From NCBI RefSeq assembly GCF_020731285.1, contig NZ_JAJFOW010000004.1:1-64000 (forward strand): a stretch of 64,000 nucleotides of DNA. The letters are read 5' to 3'. The notes beneath the pieces are model-generated. The model did not search any database. It saw only the letters and a program-made list of their open reading frames with translations, and was not told where the DNA came from. Positions 15,462 to 24,362 of the stretch are shown one piece after another. Within the stretch, counting starts at the first letter, position 1. Each line of letters begins with the position of its first letter. The translations under genes and the position numbers were made by a program. The DNA is from Cohnella baijiui. GTDB taxonomy: Bacteria > Bacillota > Bacilli > Paenibacillales > Paenibacillaceae.

Positions 15462-16949
15462 TCACATTCCTCCCAGGGTGCGCTTATACAGGTCTTCTCC
15501 ATAGCTGGTAGGCGAAGGTTTGCGGCGCTGCAGCTTGAAAGAGCGATACCCCTCTTCGCCGCGCTCCGGGGACAGGAAATCCGCCCGGTCGAGTTGCTGC
15601 GAATACGCCCAGTCGGCCAATTCGTAGAAATGCGTGACGATGCAGACTTTTAATTGCAAGGCATAGCAAACGGAGAGAAGATCCTTCCCGATGGCGGAGC
15701 CGTCTCGCTCCGTCGTGGATGCGAAGGGCTCATTCAGGAGCAGAAGGGACCGGACCGTCAAATGACTGACGATGCCGTCCAACCGTGCCAGCTCTTCATC
15801 CAGTTTGCCGCTGCGCATGCTCTCGTCTTCTTCTCGGGTAAAGTGGGTGAACATGCAATCGCACACGTTGGCGCAAAAGGAGGACGCGGGCACGAACAAT
15901 CCGCATTGCATCATCAATTGCGCCACGCCGATGCTTCGCAAGAAGGTTGTTTTCCCTCCCTGATTGGTGCCGCTAATCATTAGCAAGAGCGCACCCTTCC
16001 CATTCCAATCGTTGGACACCGGCAGGCGACCTATTTGGCTAAGGGCGAGGCCGGGATCGTATAGGCCCGAAAAGGAAAGACATCTCTCGTGCGCAGGCAG
16101 CGGGATCGGAAAAGCGACTTCGCAGCCCCGCTCGGCCAGCGTCTCATGAAGGCGAACGCAGCCCACGTAGAAGCTGCTTTCGAAGCGCAGCTGGTCGAAG
16201 AAGCGCAGGGTGTCGTCGGCGAACCGTTTGACGATCCTTAGCACGTTCGCCAAGGCGCTGTCCTCGATCTCTGCCAGACTATGCGCCATGCGAAGCGAAC
16301 CGGACTTGCCCGGTCTTCGGAGCAGAGAAAATTTGGAGGCTGCCCGGACTTGTCTGAGCGTGTAATTCGTACCCTTCATCCCGTCTCCCAACGATGCGCC
16401 GATGCGCAAACGACGCTCCTGTACCGCCTGTCGAAGGAGCCGGCAATGGTTCTCGGCATCGGATAGAAACGAATCCGGATAGGCCTCGTCCAGCCGCCGA
16501 AACAGACAGTTCAATCCCTCCGTTTGATCGGATCCCAGGCGTGTCTTCCCCATCGTCCGCAGCGTCCGAAGCGTTTGGATGATCCATTCAGTCAAAGCGA
16601 CCGCGGTCTTCAGCTTTTCGACGACCGAAACGTTGCGAGAGAAGCTCGGCTTCATTTGCGTCCGATAATCGGCCGATTGGAGCTCCACGCGAGACGCGAT
16701 CTCGTAGATCTCCTCGATCAAGGCCGGATGACGGATGCAGTCTGCTGCCATCTGCTGTCTGTACAAAATATCGGAGGGTTCGATCTCGAGGCGAGGAACG
16801 AGCTTTCGCGCCGTCTCCAGCACAAACCGATCCCCCCGCGACATCGCTTCCAGAAGAGGCTCGACTTGCAAATCCTCCATGAACGCCAAATCGGCAGCAG
16901 GCTGGAGGGGGACAAATTCACGGCATTCATACAGCAGATAAGGTTTCAT
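15462..16949 (-). CDS. MutS-like ATPase, second of a pair
   Basis: A 495-residue protein built from the MutS helical core (lever/clamp-like, residues about 30-300) and ATPase domain, without the mismatch-recognition domain of MutS and without the Smr domain of MutS2. Walker A is GTNQGGKTT at 327-335. Walker B reads SLLLLNEPFASTT (401-413), where the usual Asp-Glu pair is Asn-Glu. CIVTHFYELA gives the His switch. The ATG overlaps the upstream gene's TGA by four bases (ATGA), so the pair is translationally coupled. It could form a heterodimer with its neighbour, as eukaryotic MutS homologues do. Its DNA substrate is unknown. Confidence 0.75.
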   Translation of the reverse strand: MKPYLLYECREFVPLQPAADLAFMEDLQVEPLLEAMSRGDRFVLETARKLVPRLEIEPSDILYRQQMAADCIRHPALIEEIYEIASRVELQSADYRTQMKPSFSRNVSVVEKLKTAVALTEWIIQTLRTLRTMGKTRLGSDQTEGLNCLFRRLDEAYPDSFLSDAENHCRLLRQAVQERRLRIGASLGDGMKGTNYTLRQVRAASKFSLLRRPGKSGSLRMAHSLAEIEDSALANVLRIVKRFADDTLRFFDQLRFESSFYVGCVRLHETLAERGCEVAFPIPLPAHERCLSFSGLYDPGLALSQIGRLPVSNDWNGKGALLLMISGTNQGGKTTFLRSIGVAQLMMQCGLFVPASSFCANVCDCMFTHFTREEDESMRSGKLDEELARLDGIVSHLTVRSLLLLNEPFASTTERDGSAIGKDLLSVCYALQLKVCIVTHFYELADWAYSQQLDRADFLSPERGEEGYRSFKLQRRKPSPTSYGEDLYKRTLGGM

Positions 16950-18475
16950 CGTTGTATTCTTTCCTCGATTTGATGACGTGTCAGGCCGTATTTTCGGACC
17001 AAAGCGGAGGCGTGAACGAGCTCGCGGGCCTGCTGTCTGCGAATTTGGAACGTTCGCCTCGAGACATCCTCAGGGTCTGTTATGGCTTCTAGACTGATGA
17101 ATTTTTCGTGTGCGGCGGCAAGCTCGAAAAGGTGCGTGACATACAAGCAAAGGGCACCCAATTCCAGCAAATTCAGCAGGACTCGGCTGCCCATCGCATA
17201 CGCATCATGAGATGAAGTTGTGAAAAAAAGCTCGTTGAGCAAAATGACGCTGCGGTCCGTGGCATGGTCCAAAATCGGCTTCAGACGATCCAGCTCGTCC
17301 TGCAGCTTGCCGGAACGGCTGCCCGGCTGCTCCCGGGAGGGGAAATGCGTGAATAGGCGATCGAATCCGAAAAGGACGGCCTGCCGGCACGGTACCGGGC
17401 AGCCGATGGAGCCAAGATGAAGAATCTGCCCCAGCGAGCGGGCGAACGTCGTTTTCCCCCCTTGATTCGGGCCCGTCAGCACGAAGATTCCTTCCCGGTC
17501 ATCCCGTTCGAAATCGTTGCCGACGATCGTTTCTCCTGCTTGCCGCGCGGATGCGGCCAGAGAAAGATCATATCCGCCTCGGATGCGGAGTTCTCTCCTG
17601 TCGCCGATCTCCGGGTAAGCGTAGCTAAGCCCGTCGTCCCGCAGCGCGTGGAAATATTGCAGGCTAGCCAAATAAAATTGGACTTCCCTTTCAAAAACGA
17701 GGAGGGCAGGTTCGATACACGTTGAAAATTCAGCATAAAAGGCTTCAAGCTTGCGAAAGGGCGCCGGATAACGTTTTTTGATGACCGTCAGCATGCTTTT
17801 CTCCATTTCGGACAGATGCAATCCGGGAAACAGGAGGAAGCCGTAAGATTCCGCTGCCGTTTGCTCTTGCCGAAACACGGCGCTTAACGTTTGGCAATAG
17901 TCTTGCTCGTCATCGGCGGGAACGATCGTCAAGGCTCCGTCCTCAAAAGCCATGTCGAATCGGATTTCGCTGAACTCCCGATGCAACGCCGCGACCTCCT
18001 CATTCATTGCGGCAAATCGCGGGGTGTGAATAAGGAAGGTCAGCCAATGACGGAAATGAACAAGCCCTTGCGATCGCAGCTCGACGCCGGTCAAGACGCG
18101 TTGAAGTTCTCCGGCCGCCCGACAGTACAGGTTGGCTGCATCCAGCAGCCACTTCATGCGTTGGTCCGGATCCTCGAATGTTCGACTGTAGGTTTCGTAC
18201 TCGCGTACCTTCCGCATCCTTTGCGAGAACTCGGCAAAGGCCTCGAACAAGCCGCCATGATCGATTTCCCGCATGATGGCCAAGCGGTATCGAATGGCGT
18301 CCGCATTCTCAAGCTTGCGGTAGAAAAGGGGCTCCAGCTTGTACTCCTCCGTCCCTCTCGCGATATCCCGGACGATCGCATCCATATGAATATCGCGGAA
18401 GCAACCGGGAGGTTCTTTTTCCGCCTGATCCAAACTCGGGGGCGCGGAATCGAAAAGGATGCTTTGGTAATTCAC
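16946..18475 (-). CDS. MutS-like ATPase, first of a pair
   Basis: 509 residues with the same plan as the following gene: helical core, then an ATPase domain with Walker A GPNQGGKTTF at 335-344 and Walker B SVILLNELFFTTS at 409-421. Again Asn replaces the first acidic residue, while the catalytic Glu is kept. YVTHLFELA is the switch. No mismatch-binding domain (no Phe-x-Glu motif) and no nuclease domain were seen. The GTG start at 18475 follows AAGGAGGG. The two paralogues have diverged strongly from each other, which argues for separate roles in one complex rather than recent duplication. It is preceded by a small ribbon-helix-helix gene. Confidence 0.75.
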   Translation of the reverse strand: MNYQSILFDSAPPSLDQAEKEPPGCFRDIHMDAIVRDIARGTEEYKLEPLFYRKLENADAIRYRLAIMREIDHGGLFEAFAEFSQRMRKVREYETYSRTFEDPDQRMKWLLDAANLYCRAAGELQRVLTGVELRSQGLVHFRHWLTFLIHTPRFAAMNEEVAALHREFSEIRFDMAFEDGALTIVPADDEQDYCQTLSAVFRQEQTAAESYGFLLFPGLHLSEMEKSMLTVIKKRYPAPFRKLEAFYAEFSTCIEPALLVFEREVQFYLASLQYFHALRDDGLSYAYPEIGDRRELRIRGGYDLSLAASARQAGETIVGNDFERDDREGIFVLTGPNQGGKTTFARSLGQILHLGSIGCPVPCRQAVLFGFDRLFTHFPSREQPGSRSGKLQDELDRLKPILDHATDRSVILLNELFFTTSSHDAYAMGSRVLLNLLELGALCLYVTHLFELAAAHEKFISLEAITDPEDVSRRTFQIRRQQARELVHASALVRKYGLTRHQIEERIQR

Positions 18476-18487
18476 AAAGACCCTCCT

Positions 18488-18739
18488 TCAGTTCACGTCG
18501 TCGATATCCCGAAGATAATCCTCGAGGATCGAGCGTATGATTTCGGACGCGGGATAGTTTCCTTTGTCGCAGCGCCGGTCGATCTCCGCCCAGAGCTTTT
18601 CCGGTAAAGTCAGGGAAAGCTTGCGGGTAAGGCCGATGGCTTTGCGTCCCGCGCCCGCCCGTCGGCCTCCTCTGGCGTCGGAGGGGGCGGAGACGCGACT
18701 CTCTCGCAGGATCGGTTGTTCCTCCTGGTCAAATGCCAT
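18488..18739 (-). CDS. Small ribbon-helix-helix-like protein
   Basis: 83 residues. The basic N-terminal half (RRAGAGRKAIG) leads into RKLSLTLPEKLWAEIDRRC, a beta strand followed by a helix as in CopG/Arc-type DNA-binding proteins, then ASEIIRSILEDYL as the second helix. It is the first gene of a three-gene leftward operon; the MutS-like ATPase starts 12 nt later. AGGTGA precedes the ATG at 18739; ATG 18745 and GTG 18748 are alternatives. A role as autoregulator, or as the DNA-binding adaptor of the MutS-like pair, is inference. Confidence 0.6.
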   Translation of the reverse strand: MAFDQEEQPILRESRVSAPSDARGGRRAGAGRKAIGLTRKLSLTLPEKLWAEIDRRCDKGNYPASEIIRSILEDYLRDIDDVN

Positions 18740-18890
18740 GTTCATCACCTGATTTCAGCTTATCACGGGTCGGATTCGAAGGGAATTTCTGCTACTTTTA
18801 TCAAAGGCCGTCCCCACTTTTATTTTCCATGAATCGCACAACAATAAATCCTGTCAACAGCTTTCATGACGAAAGCTGGTTTTCCTTTCA

Positions 18891-18920
18891 TTGATCTTGC
18901 AAGCGCTTTCTCGGTATGAT
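18891..18920 (+). promoter_or_regulatory. mtl operon promoter with overlapping cre site
   Basis: TTGATC (18891-18896), 18-bp spacer, TATGAT (18915-18920). The spacer contains TTGCAAGCGCTTTCT (18897-18911), a good cre match, so CcpA binding would block RNA polymerase. This fits catabolite repression of mannitol use. Confidence 0.6.
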
Positions 18921-18981
18921 TAATCCAGACTTCAACATACTCACAAGAGGGTATGAACAAGATAGAGGAGGAGGTTGCAAC

Positions 18982-20442
18982 ATGAGTCAAGCGGAGCAAT
19001 CGCTTCAAGCGGAACAATCGCTTCAAGCATCCGAAGGCCGCCTGAAGGTGGCCGTCCAACGCTTCGGTCGGTTCCTGAGCGGCATGGTCATGCCGAACAT
19101 CGGGGCGTTCATCGCCTGGGGGCTGATCACGGCTCTGTTTATTCCGACCGGGTGGATCCCGAACGAGACGCTAGCCAAGCTCGTCGGCCCGATGATTACG
19201 TATTTGCTGCCGCTGCTGATCGGCTTTACGGGCGGACATATGGTGCACGGCGCGCGGGGCGGGGTCATCGGCGCGACGGCCACGATGGGCGTCATCGTCG
19301 GCAGCGACATTCCGATGTTCCTCGGCGCGATGATCATGGGGCCGCTTTCCGCCGTCATTCTGAAGCGGTTCGACCGGCTGATCGACGGCAAGATCAAATC
19401 CGGGTTCGAGATGCTGGTGAACAACTTCTCGTCCGGCATCATCGGCGGTTTGCTCGCGATCGCGGCGTTTAAGGGCGTAGGCCCGGTCGTCGAGACCATC
19501 AGCAAAGGCCTGGCGAACGGCGTAGAGTTCCTTGTGAACCATCACCTGATCCCGCTCGCGAACATCCTGATCGAGCCGGGCAAGGTGCTGTTCCTGAACA
19601 ACGCCATCAACCACGGGGTGCTGAGCCCGATCGCACTCGAGCAGGCATCTCAGACCGGCAAGTCCCTGCTGTTCATGCTGGAGTCGAATCCCGGTCCGGG
19701 CCTCGGCATCCTGCTCGCCTACTGGGTATTCGGCCGCGGCATGGTGAAGCAGTCGGCGCCGGGCGCCGTCATCATCCACTTCCTGGGCGGCATTCACGAG
19801 ATCTACTTCCCGTACATCCTGATGAATCCGCGCCTGATTCTGGCCGCGATTTCCGGCGGGATCGTCGGCACGCTGACCTTCACGACCTTCGGAGCCGGCC
19901 TGGTGGCCACGCCTTCGCCGGGAAGCATCTTCGCCTATATCGCGATGGCGCCGAAGGGCGGCCTGCTGCCCGTCTTGAGCGGTGTGCTGACCGCGACGGC
20001 AGCTTCGTTCCTCGTGGCTTCGGTACTGCTGAAGACCAGCAAGAAAGCGCAGGAAGGCGATCTCGAGACGGCCTCCGCCAAGATGAAGGAAATGAAGGCG
20101 CAGTCCAAGGGGCAAACGGCGCCGGTCGCCGCGGCCGAGACGGTCGTGAAGGCCAAAGCGGACGTGAACAAAATCGTGTTCGCCTGCGACGCCGGGATGG
20201 GATCGAGCGCAATGGGTGCTTCGATTCTCCGCAAGAAGCTGAACAAAGCGCAAATTCCGGTCGCCGTCACCAACACCGCGATCAGCGAGATTCCGCCCGA
20301 CGCGGACATCATCGTCACGCACAAATCGCTGACGGACCGCGCCAGATTGAAGGCGCCGGGCGCCGAGCATATCTCGATCGACGACTTCCTCAAAGCGAAG
20401 GAGTACGATGCGCTCGTCGAACGGCTGGGCGGCGACGAATAA
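18982..20442 (+). CDS. mtlA: Mannitol-specific PTS EIICB component
   Basis: Imports and phosphorylates mannitol. The EIIC membrane domain (about residues 20-360) shows the family motifs GAFIAWGLITALF and GGIHEIYFPYILMNP. The EIIB domain is C-terminal with phospho-Cys402 in FACDAGMGSSAMGAS. There is no fused EIIA; that is a separate gene (mtlF) downstream, as in other Firmicutes. GGAGGAGG (18967 on) fixes the ATG at 18982. The first residues carry a short perfect duplication (QAEQSL twice), due to a direct repeat in the DNA. First gene of the mtl operon. Confidence 0.93.
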   Translation: MSQAEQSLQAEQSLQASEGRLKVAVQRFGRFLSGMVMPNIGAFIAWGLITALFIPTGWIPNETLAKLVGPMITYLLPLLIGFTGGHMVHGARGGVIGATATMGVIVGSDIPMFLGAMIMGPLSAVILKRFDRLIDGKIKSGFEMLVNNFSSGIIGGLLAIAAFKGVGPVVETISKGLANGVEFLVNHHLIPLANILIEPGKVLFLNNAINHGVLSPIALEQASQTGKSLLFMLESNPGPGLGILLAYWVFGRGMVKQSAPGAVIIHFLGGIHEIYFPYILMNPRLILAAISGGIVGTLTFTTFGAGLVATPSPGSIFAYIAMAPKGGLLPVLSGVLTATAASFLVASVLLKTSKKAQEGDLETASAKMKEMKAQSKGQTAPVAAAETVVKAKADVNKIVFACDAGMGSSAMGASILRKKLNKAQIPVAVTNTAISEIPPDADIIVTHKSLTDRARLKAPGAEHISIDDFLKAKEYDALVERLGGDE

Positions 20443-20626
20443 GGAATAGAGAAGCTGGAGGACGCAGCGCTGACGGATGATTCGACGTCGGCGTTGCGTT
20501 GCGTCCGTTTCTCGACAGATCGGGGAGCGGGCAACCATCGCCAGTCCTTTTCCGATTTGTCTACGACCTGAACGCGTCGCCCTCTTCCCGAGAAGGCGGC
20601 GATACCGTTTTTACTTGGAAGGGGAC

Positions 20627-22753
20627 ATGTCCGACATGATCGTTTCCAATCGGCAGCGTCGCCTATTGGAAGTGCTGCTGAGGCGGCAAGGGGAAGTGAC
20701 CGCCGGAGAGATCGCGGAAGAGCTGCAGATCAGCACGCGGACCGTTCACCGCGAGATTCAGGAGCTGGAGCCCATTCTGCTCGAGAACGGGCTGTCGCTC
20801 GTGAAGAAGTCCGGCATCGGCATTTCCGTCCACGGCAAGGAGGAGGATGTCGCGCGGTTCCAGCGGCTGCTCGGCGCCTCCGTCTCCTCCACCTACTCCT
20901 CGGAGGAGCGCAAGGTGCTCATCCTTTGCCAGCTGCTCGAGGAAGCCGAGCCGGTCAAGCTGTACGCGATCGCGCACGCCCTCCATGCGGCGATCCCGAC
21001 GATCACCCGAGACCTGGACGAAATGGAGCCGCAGCTGCAGAGACAGCGGCTGTCGCTGGTTCGCAGACGAGGCTATGGCGTGGAGATCGAGGGAGAAGAG
21101 CCGGCCAAGCGCAGCTTGATCGCGCTGCTGGCCCAGACGTACCTTGACGAGTCGGAGCTGTACGGCAACGCGCCGGGCGCCCCTTCCGCGGGCCCGGTCA
21201 CCGATCGGCTGCTCGAGATGGCCGGCAAAAGCCATCTGCTCGACGTCGAGCAGGCGCTGTGGCAGATCGAGGAAGGCTGGCCGAACCGGCTGTCGGACAC
21301 GGCCTATACCCGGCTATTGATCCGCCTCTCCGTCGCGTTCGCGCGGATGCGGGCCGGCCATTGGATCGCATCCTCCGAAGCGCCGGCCGAGCCCGCGGCA
21401 TCGTCCTCGCCGAAGCTCGCGCGGTTTGCCGAGACGTTCGGCATCGCTTGGCCGGAGGCCGAGCAGGCATATGTGCAGCGCCTCATCGACGAGGCCAAGG
21501 CCGCCGCGCCCCCGCATGCCGCCACCCCGCTCGAGATGTACGGGGTGACGCTGGCGGAGACGGCGGTCGAGCTGATCCGGGCGGTCGGACGGCGGATGGA
21601 CATCCCGTTCGACCAGGATCGCTCGCTGCTGGACGGGCTCGTCCGGCACCTGGGGCCGGCGCTGGAGCGGCTTCGCGAGGGCGAGGCGATCCGCAATCCG
21701 CTGCTGTCCCAGATCCGCAAGGACTATGCCGCGCTGTTTGCCGCGGTGCGGGACGGCGCGGACGAGGCGCTGCGGGGCGTCGAGGTGCCGGACGAGGAGA
21801 TCGGCTATCTCGTGATGCACTTCGGCGCGGCGATGGAGCGGTGGCAGATGTTCCCTCGCACCTTGCGGGCCTTGCTCGTCTGCACGAGCGGCATCGGCTC
21901 GTCGAAGCTGCTCGCCGTTCGTCTCAACAAGGAGATTCCGCAGATCGACCTGATCGGCAACTACTCCTGGTACGAGGCTGCGCGGATCCCGCAGGACCGC
22001 TACGACCTGATCGTCTCGACCGTCGACCTGCCCGTGGAGCCGAGCCGCTATATCAAGCTCAGTCCGCTGCTGACGGGCGAAGAGGCGGAGAAGCTGCGGG
22101 CCTACATCCGCAAGCTCGCCGCCGCCCCGCCGCCGCCCGCGGCCGGGCCGAAGGACGAAGCGGGGCCGCTCGAGCGGCTGCGGCGGATGAGTGCGTACAC
22201 GTCGGAGATCGTGCAGGTGCTCGATCCGTTCGAGGTCCACGAGATCCGTTTGGGCGACCGCGGCGGGGATCTGCGGGCCGTCCTGCGGGCCATTCTGGCG
22301 CGCGTATCGCCCCAGGGGAACCTGAACCACGCGGAACAGGTGGCCGAACAACTGATCGAGCGGGAACGTCAAGGCAGCCAGCTCATTACGGATACGAAGC
22401 TGGCGCTGTTTCATACGAGGAGCGAATGGGTACGCAAGCCTATCTTGTCCTTGTTTCGCCTGGATCCGCCGCTCTTCCTGGGGGCGGAAGGCAAGGACGA
22501 GGTGCGGCAGATTCTGTTGATGCTGGCGCCCCGGCAGCTGGACCGTCCCGGTCTGGAGGTGCTGAGCGAGATCAGCGCCATGCTGCTGCAGCCGGAGATG
22601 ATCCGGCTGCTGGAGAAGGCCGACGCGGGCGCGATCAAGGCCTTTGTCTCGCAGGAGATGGAGAGCTTTATGAGGACATTAGAGAATGGAGAGAATGAAC
22701 ATGAGCATCTTGTCCAAAGAAAAAGTGAAGCTGAACGTCAAGGTAAACGATAA
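20627..22753 (+). CDS. mtlR: Mannitol operon activator MtlR
   Basis: PTS-controlled transcription activator of 708 residues. It begins with a DeoR-type helix-turn-helix (VTAGEIAEELQISTRTVHREI), followed by a second winged-helix, two PRD domains, an EIIB-like domain with LLVCTSGIGSSKLLAV and a C-terminal EIIA-like domain with the histidine in LALFHTRSEW. Phosphorylation by HPr and the EII proteins sets activity in the known family. GGAAGGGG precedes the ATG at 20627; upstream in-frame codons give 50 unrelated residues. Its place inside the operon, between mtlA and mtlF, is common in Bacillales. Confidence 0.9.
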   Translation: MSDMIVSNRQRRLLEVLLRRQGEVTAGEIAEELQISTRTVHREIQELEPILLENGLSLVKKSGIGISVHGKEEDVARFQRLLGASVSSTYSSEERKVLILCQLLEEAEPVKLYAIAHALHAAIPTITRDLDEMEPQLQRQRLSLVRRRGYGVEIEGEEPAKRSLIALLAQTYLDESELYGNAPGAPSAGPVTDRLLEMAGKSHLLDVEQALWQIEEGWPNRLSDTAYTRLLIRLSVAFARMRAGHWIASSEAPAEPAASSSPKLARFAETFGIAWPEAEQAYVQRLIDEAKAAAPPHAATPLEMYGVTLAETAVELIRAVGRRMDIPFDQDRSLLDGLVRHLGPALERLREGEAIRNPLLSQIRKDYAALFAAVRDGADEALRGVEVPDEEIGYLVMHFGAAMERWQMFPRTLRALLVCTSGIGSSKLLAVRLNKEIPQIDLIGNYSWYEAARIPQDRYDLIVSTVDLPVEPSRYIKLSPLLTGEEAEKLRAYIRKLAAAPPPPAAGPKDEAGPLERLRRMSAYTSEIVQVLDPFEVHEIRLGDRGGDLRAVLRAILARVSPQGNLNHAEQVAEQLIERERQGSQLITDTKLALFHTRSEWVRKPILSLFRLDPPLFLGAEGKDEVRQILLMLAPRQLDRPGLEVLSEISAMLLQPEMIRLLEKADAGAIKAFVSQEMESFMRTLENGENEHEHLVQRKSEAERQGKR

Positions 22754-23135
22754 ATACGAAGCGATCCGGCTCGCCGGACAGCTGCTCGTCGACGCGGGAC
22801 ACGTGCCCGACGCCTACGTAGACAAAATGATCGAGCGGGAGGGCGTCTCCTCCACCTACATCGGCGGAGGATTGGCGATGCCGCATGGCACGAACGACGC
22901 CAAACCGCTCATCCGCTCCACCGGGATGTCCGTGCTGGTCGTGCCCGAAGGCGTCGACTTCGGCGAGGAGCGGGCAAACCTCGTCATCGGTCTCGCGGCT
23001 GTGGGCGAGGAGCATCTGGACGTGCTGTCCAGCGTCGCCGTTCTCGTAGCGGAGGAAGACGACATGCAGCGCATCCTTCGGGCCTCTTCCGAAGAGGAGC
23101 TTATCGCGATCTTCGAAGAAGGAATGGACCTATGA
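22701..23135 (+). CDS. mtlF: Mannitol PTS EIIA component
   Basis: Cytoplasmic phosphocarrier of 144 residues passing phosphate from HPr to the EIIB domain of MtlA. The active His62 lies in GGLAMPHGTND, and the family motif VSSTYIGGG is upstream. It overlaps the end of mtlR by about 50 nt. The ATG at 22701 has GGAGA just before it; an ATG at 22686 is possible and would add five residues. It overlaps mtlD by four bases (ATGA). Confidence 0.92.
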   Translation: MSILSKEKVKLNVKVNDKYEAIRLAGQLLVDAGHVPDAYVDKMIEREGVSSTYIGGGLAMPHGTNDAKPLIRSTGMSVLVVPEGVDFGEERANLVIGLAAVGEEHLDVLSSVAVLVAEEDDMQRILRASSEEELIAIFEEGMDL

Positions 23136-24349
23136 AGGCGGTCCATTTCGGCGCTGGCAATATCGGTCTAGGCTTCATCGGCCTGCTGCTGTCCCGGGCG
23201 GGCTACGAGCTCCGATTCGTCGACGTGAGCGAGGAGCGGGTCGCGTTGCTGAACGAGCGCGGAGAATACCGCGTTCGGCTGGCGAACGCGGAAGCGGAGA
23301 CGACGACGGTGCGCGGCGTGTCGGCGTTGAACGGCCGGGACGCGGAGCGCGTCGAGCAGGCGATCGCCGAAGCCGATCTCGTGACGACGGCGGTCGGCCT
23401 GAACGCGCTGCCCTATCTGGCGCAGACGATCGCCCGGGGAATCGAGCTGCGGCTGCAAGCGGCATCCGCCGCGGGGACCGGCGTTGCGCCGCTCGCGATC
23501 ATCGCCTGCGAGAACGCGATCGGAGGCAGCACGGCGCTCAAGCAGCACGTCTACGGCCATCTGGCTCCGGAGCTGCAGGAGCGGTCGGCCGGACGGATCG
23601 CGTTTCCCGACGCGGCGGTGGACCGGATCGTGCCGCTGCAGCAGCACGAAGACCCGCTGCTCGTAACGGTGGAGCCGTTTTACGAGTGGGTCGTCGATCG
23701 CTCGGCTTTGCCGGAAGGCTATCCGCTCCTGGACGGCGTACACTATGTCGACCGCCTTGGACCGTATAACGAGCGCAAGCTGTTTACGGTCAACACGGGA
23801 CATTGCAGCGCCGCTTACCATGGGTACGTCAAAGGCTATGCCACCATCCAGGAAGCGATGCAAGACGAGGAGATCGTCGCGAAATTGCGCGGGGTGCTCG
23901 CGGAGACGGGGGCGGTGCTCGTGCGGCAGTACGGGTTCGACGAAGCGGAACACGGCCATTATATCGATCGCATCATCGAGCGCTTCCGCAACCCGTATCT
24001 GACCGACGAAGTCGTGCGGGTCGGCCGTTCGCCGATCCGCAAGCTGGCGGCGGGCGACCGGCTCGTCCGGCCGGCGACGCTGGCGCGGGAGCTCGGCGTC
24101 GGCACGGCGCACCTGACCGGCGCGATGGCGGCGGCGCTCCGATTCGACTATGCGGACGACCCGGAAGCGGTCGAGCTGCAGCGGAGCATCCGCGAGCAGG
24201 GAATCGGCGAGACGCTGTCCCGCTACACGGGCATCCCGGCCGGCGATCCGCTTCATGAAGCCGTGATCAGCGCCTACAAGACGTTCGGACCGGCGCGTGC
24301 CGGATCGGACGCTGCGGACGGGCAAGCCGGAGAACGCCACGATGCCTAA
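23132..24349 (+). CDS. mtlD: Mannitol-1-phosphate 5-dehydrogenase
   Basis: Oxidises mannitol-1-phosphate to fructose-6-phosphate with NAD. The N-terminal Rossmann motif is HFGAGNIGLGFIG (residues 5-17). The C-terminal catalytic domain includes FTVNTGHCSAAYHGYVKG, with the Lys/His residues of the polyol dehydrogenase family. 405 residues is slightly long; the last 15 or so are extra. The ATG overlaps the mtlF stop (ATGA). It closes the catabolic part of the operon before two general PTS genes. Confidence 0.92.
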   Translation: MKAVHFGAGNIGLGFIGLLLSRAGYELRFVDVSEERVALLNERGEYRVRLANAEAETTTVRGVSALNGRDAERVEQAIAEADLVTTAVGLNALPYLAQTIARGIELRLQAASAAGTGVAPLAIIACENAIGGSTALKQHVYGHLAPELQERSAGRIAFPDAAVDRIVPLQQHEDPLLVTVEPFYEWVVDRSALPEGYPLLDGVHYVDRLGPYNERKLFTVNTGHCSAAYHGYVKGYATIQEAMQDEEIVAKLRGVLAETGAVLVRQYGFDEAEHGHYIDRIIERFRNPYLTDEVVRVGRSPIRKLAAGDRLVRPATLARELGVGTAHLTGAMAAALRFDYADDPEAVELQRSIREQGIGETLSRYTGIPAGDPLHEAVISAYKTFGPARAGSDAADGQAGERHDA

Positions 24350-24362
24350 GGAGGGAGCAGCC

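Noticed and set aside
14821..15511. Long ORFs on both strands through the 51-bp array, with 17-residue repeats
   Set aside because: Frames stay open because 51 is a multiple of three and the sequence is GC-rich. At least three frames are open at once, none has a good ribosome binding site, and the conserved unit is a DNA palindrome that also occurs outside any frame at 44838.
19171..20538. Large minus-strand ORF opposite mtlA
   Set aside because: It is a shadow of the GC-rich mtlA codon pattern, Arg/Asp/His-rich, with no recognisable domain. The same holds for similar long ORFs opposite or out of frame with ptsI, mtlR, mtlD, the SLH gene and the amino-acid transporter.
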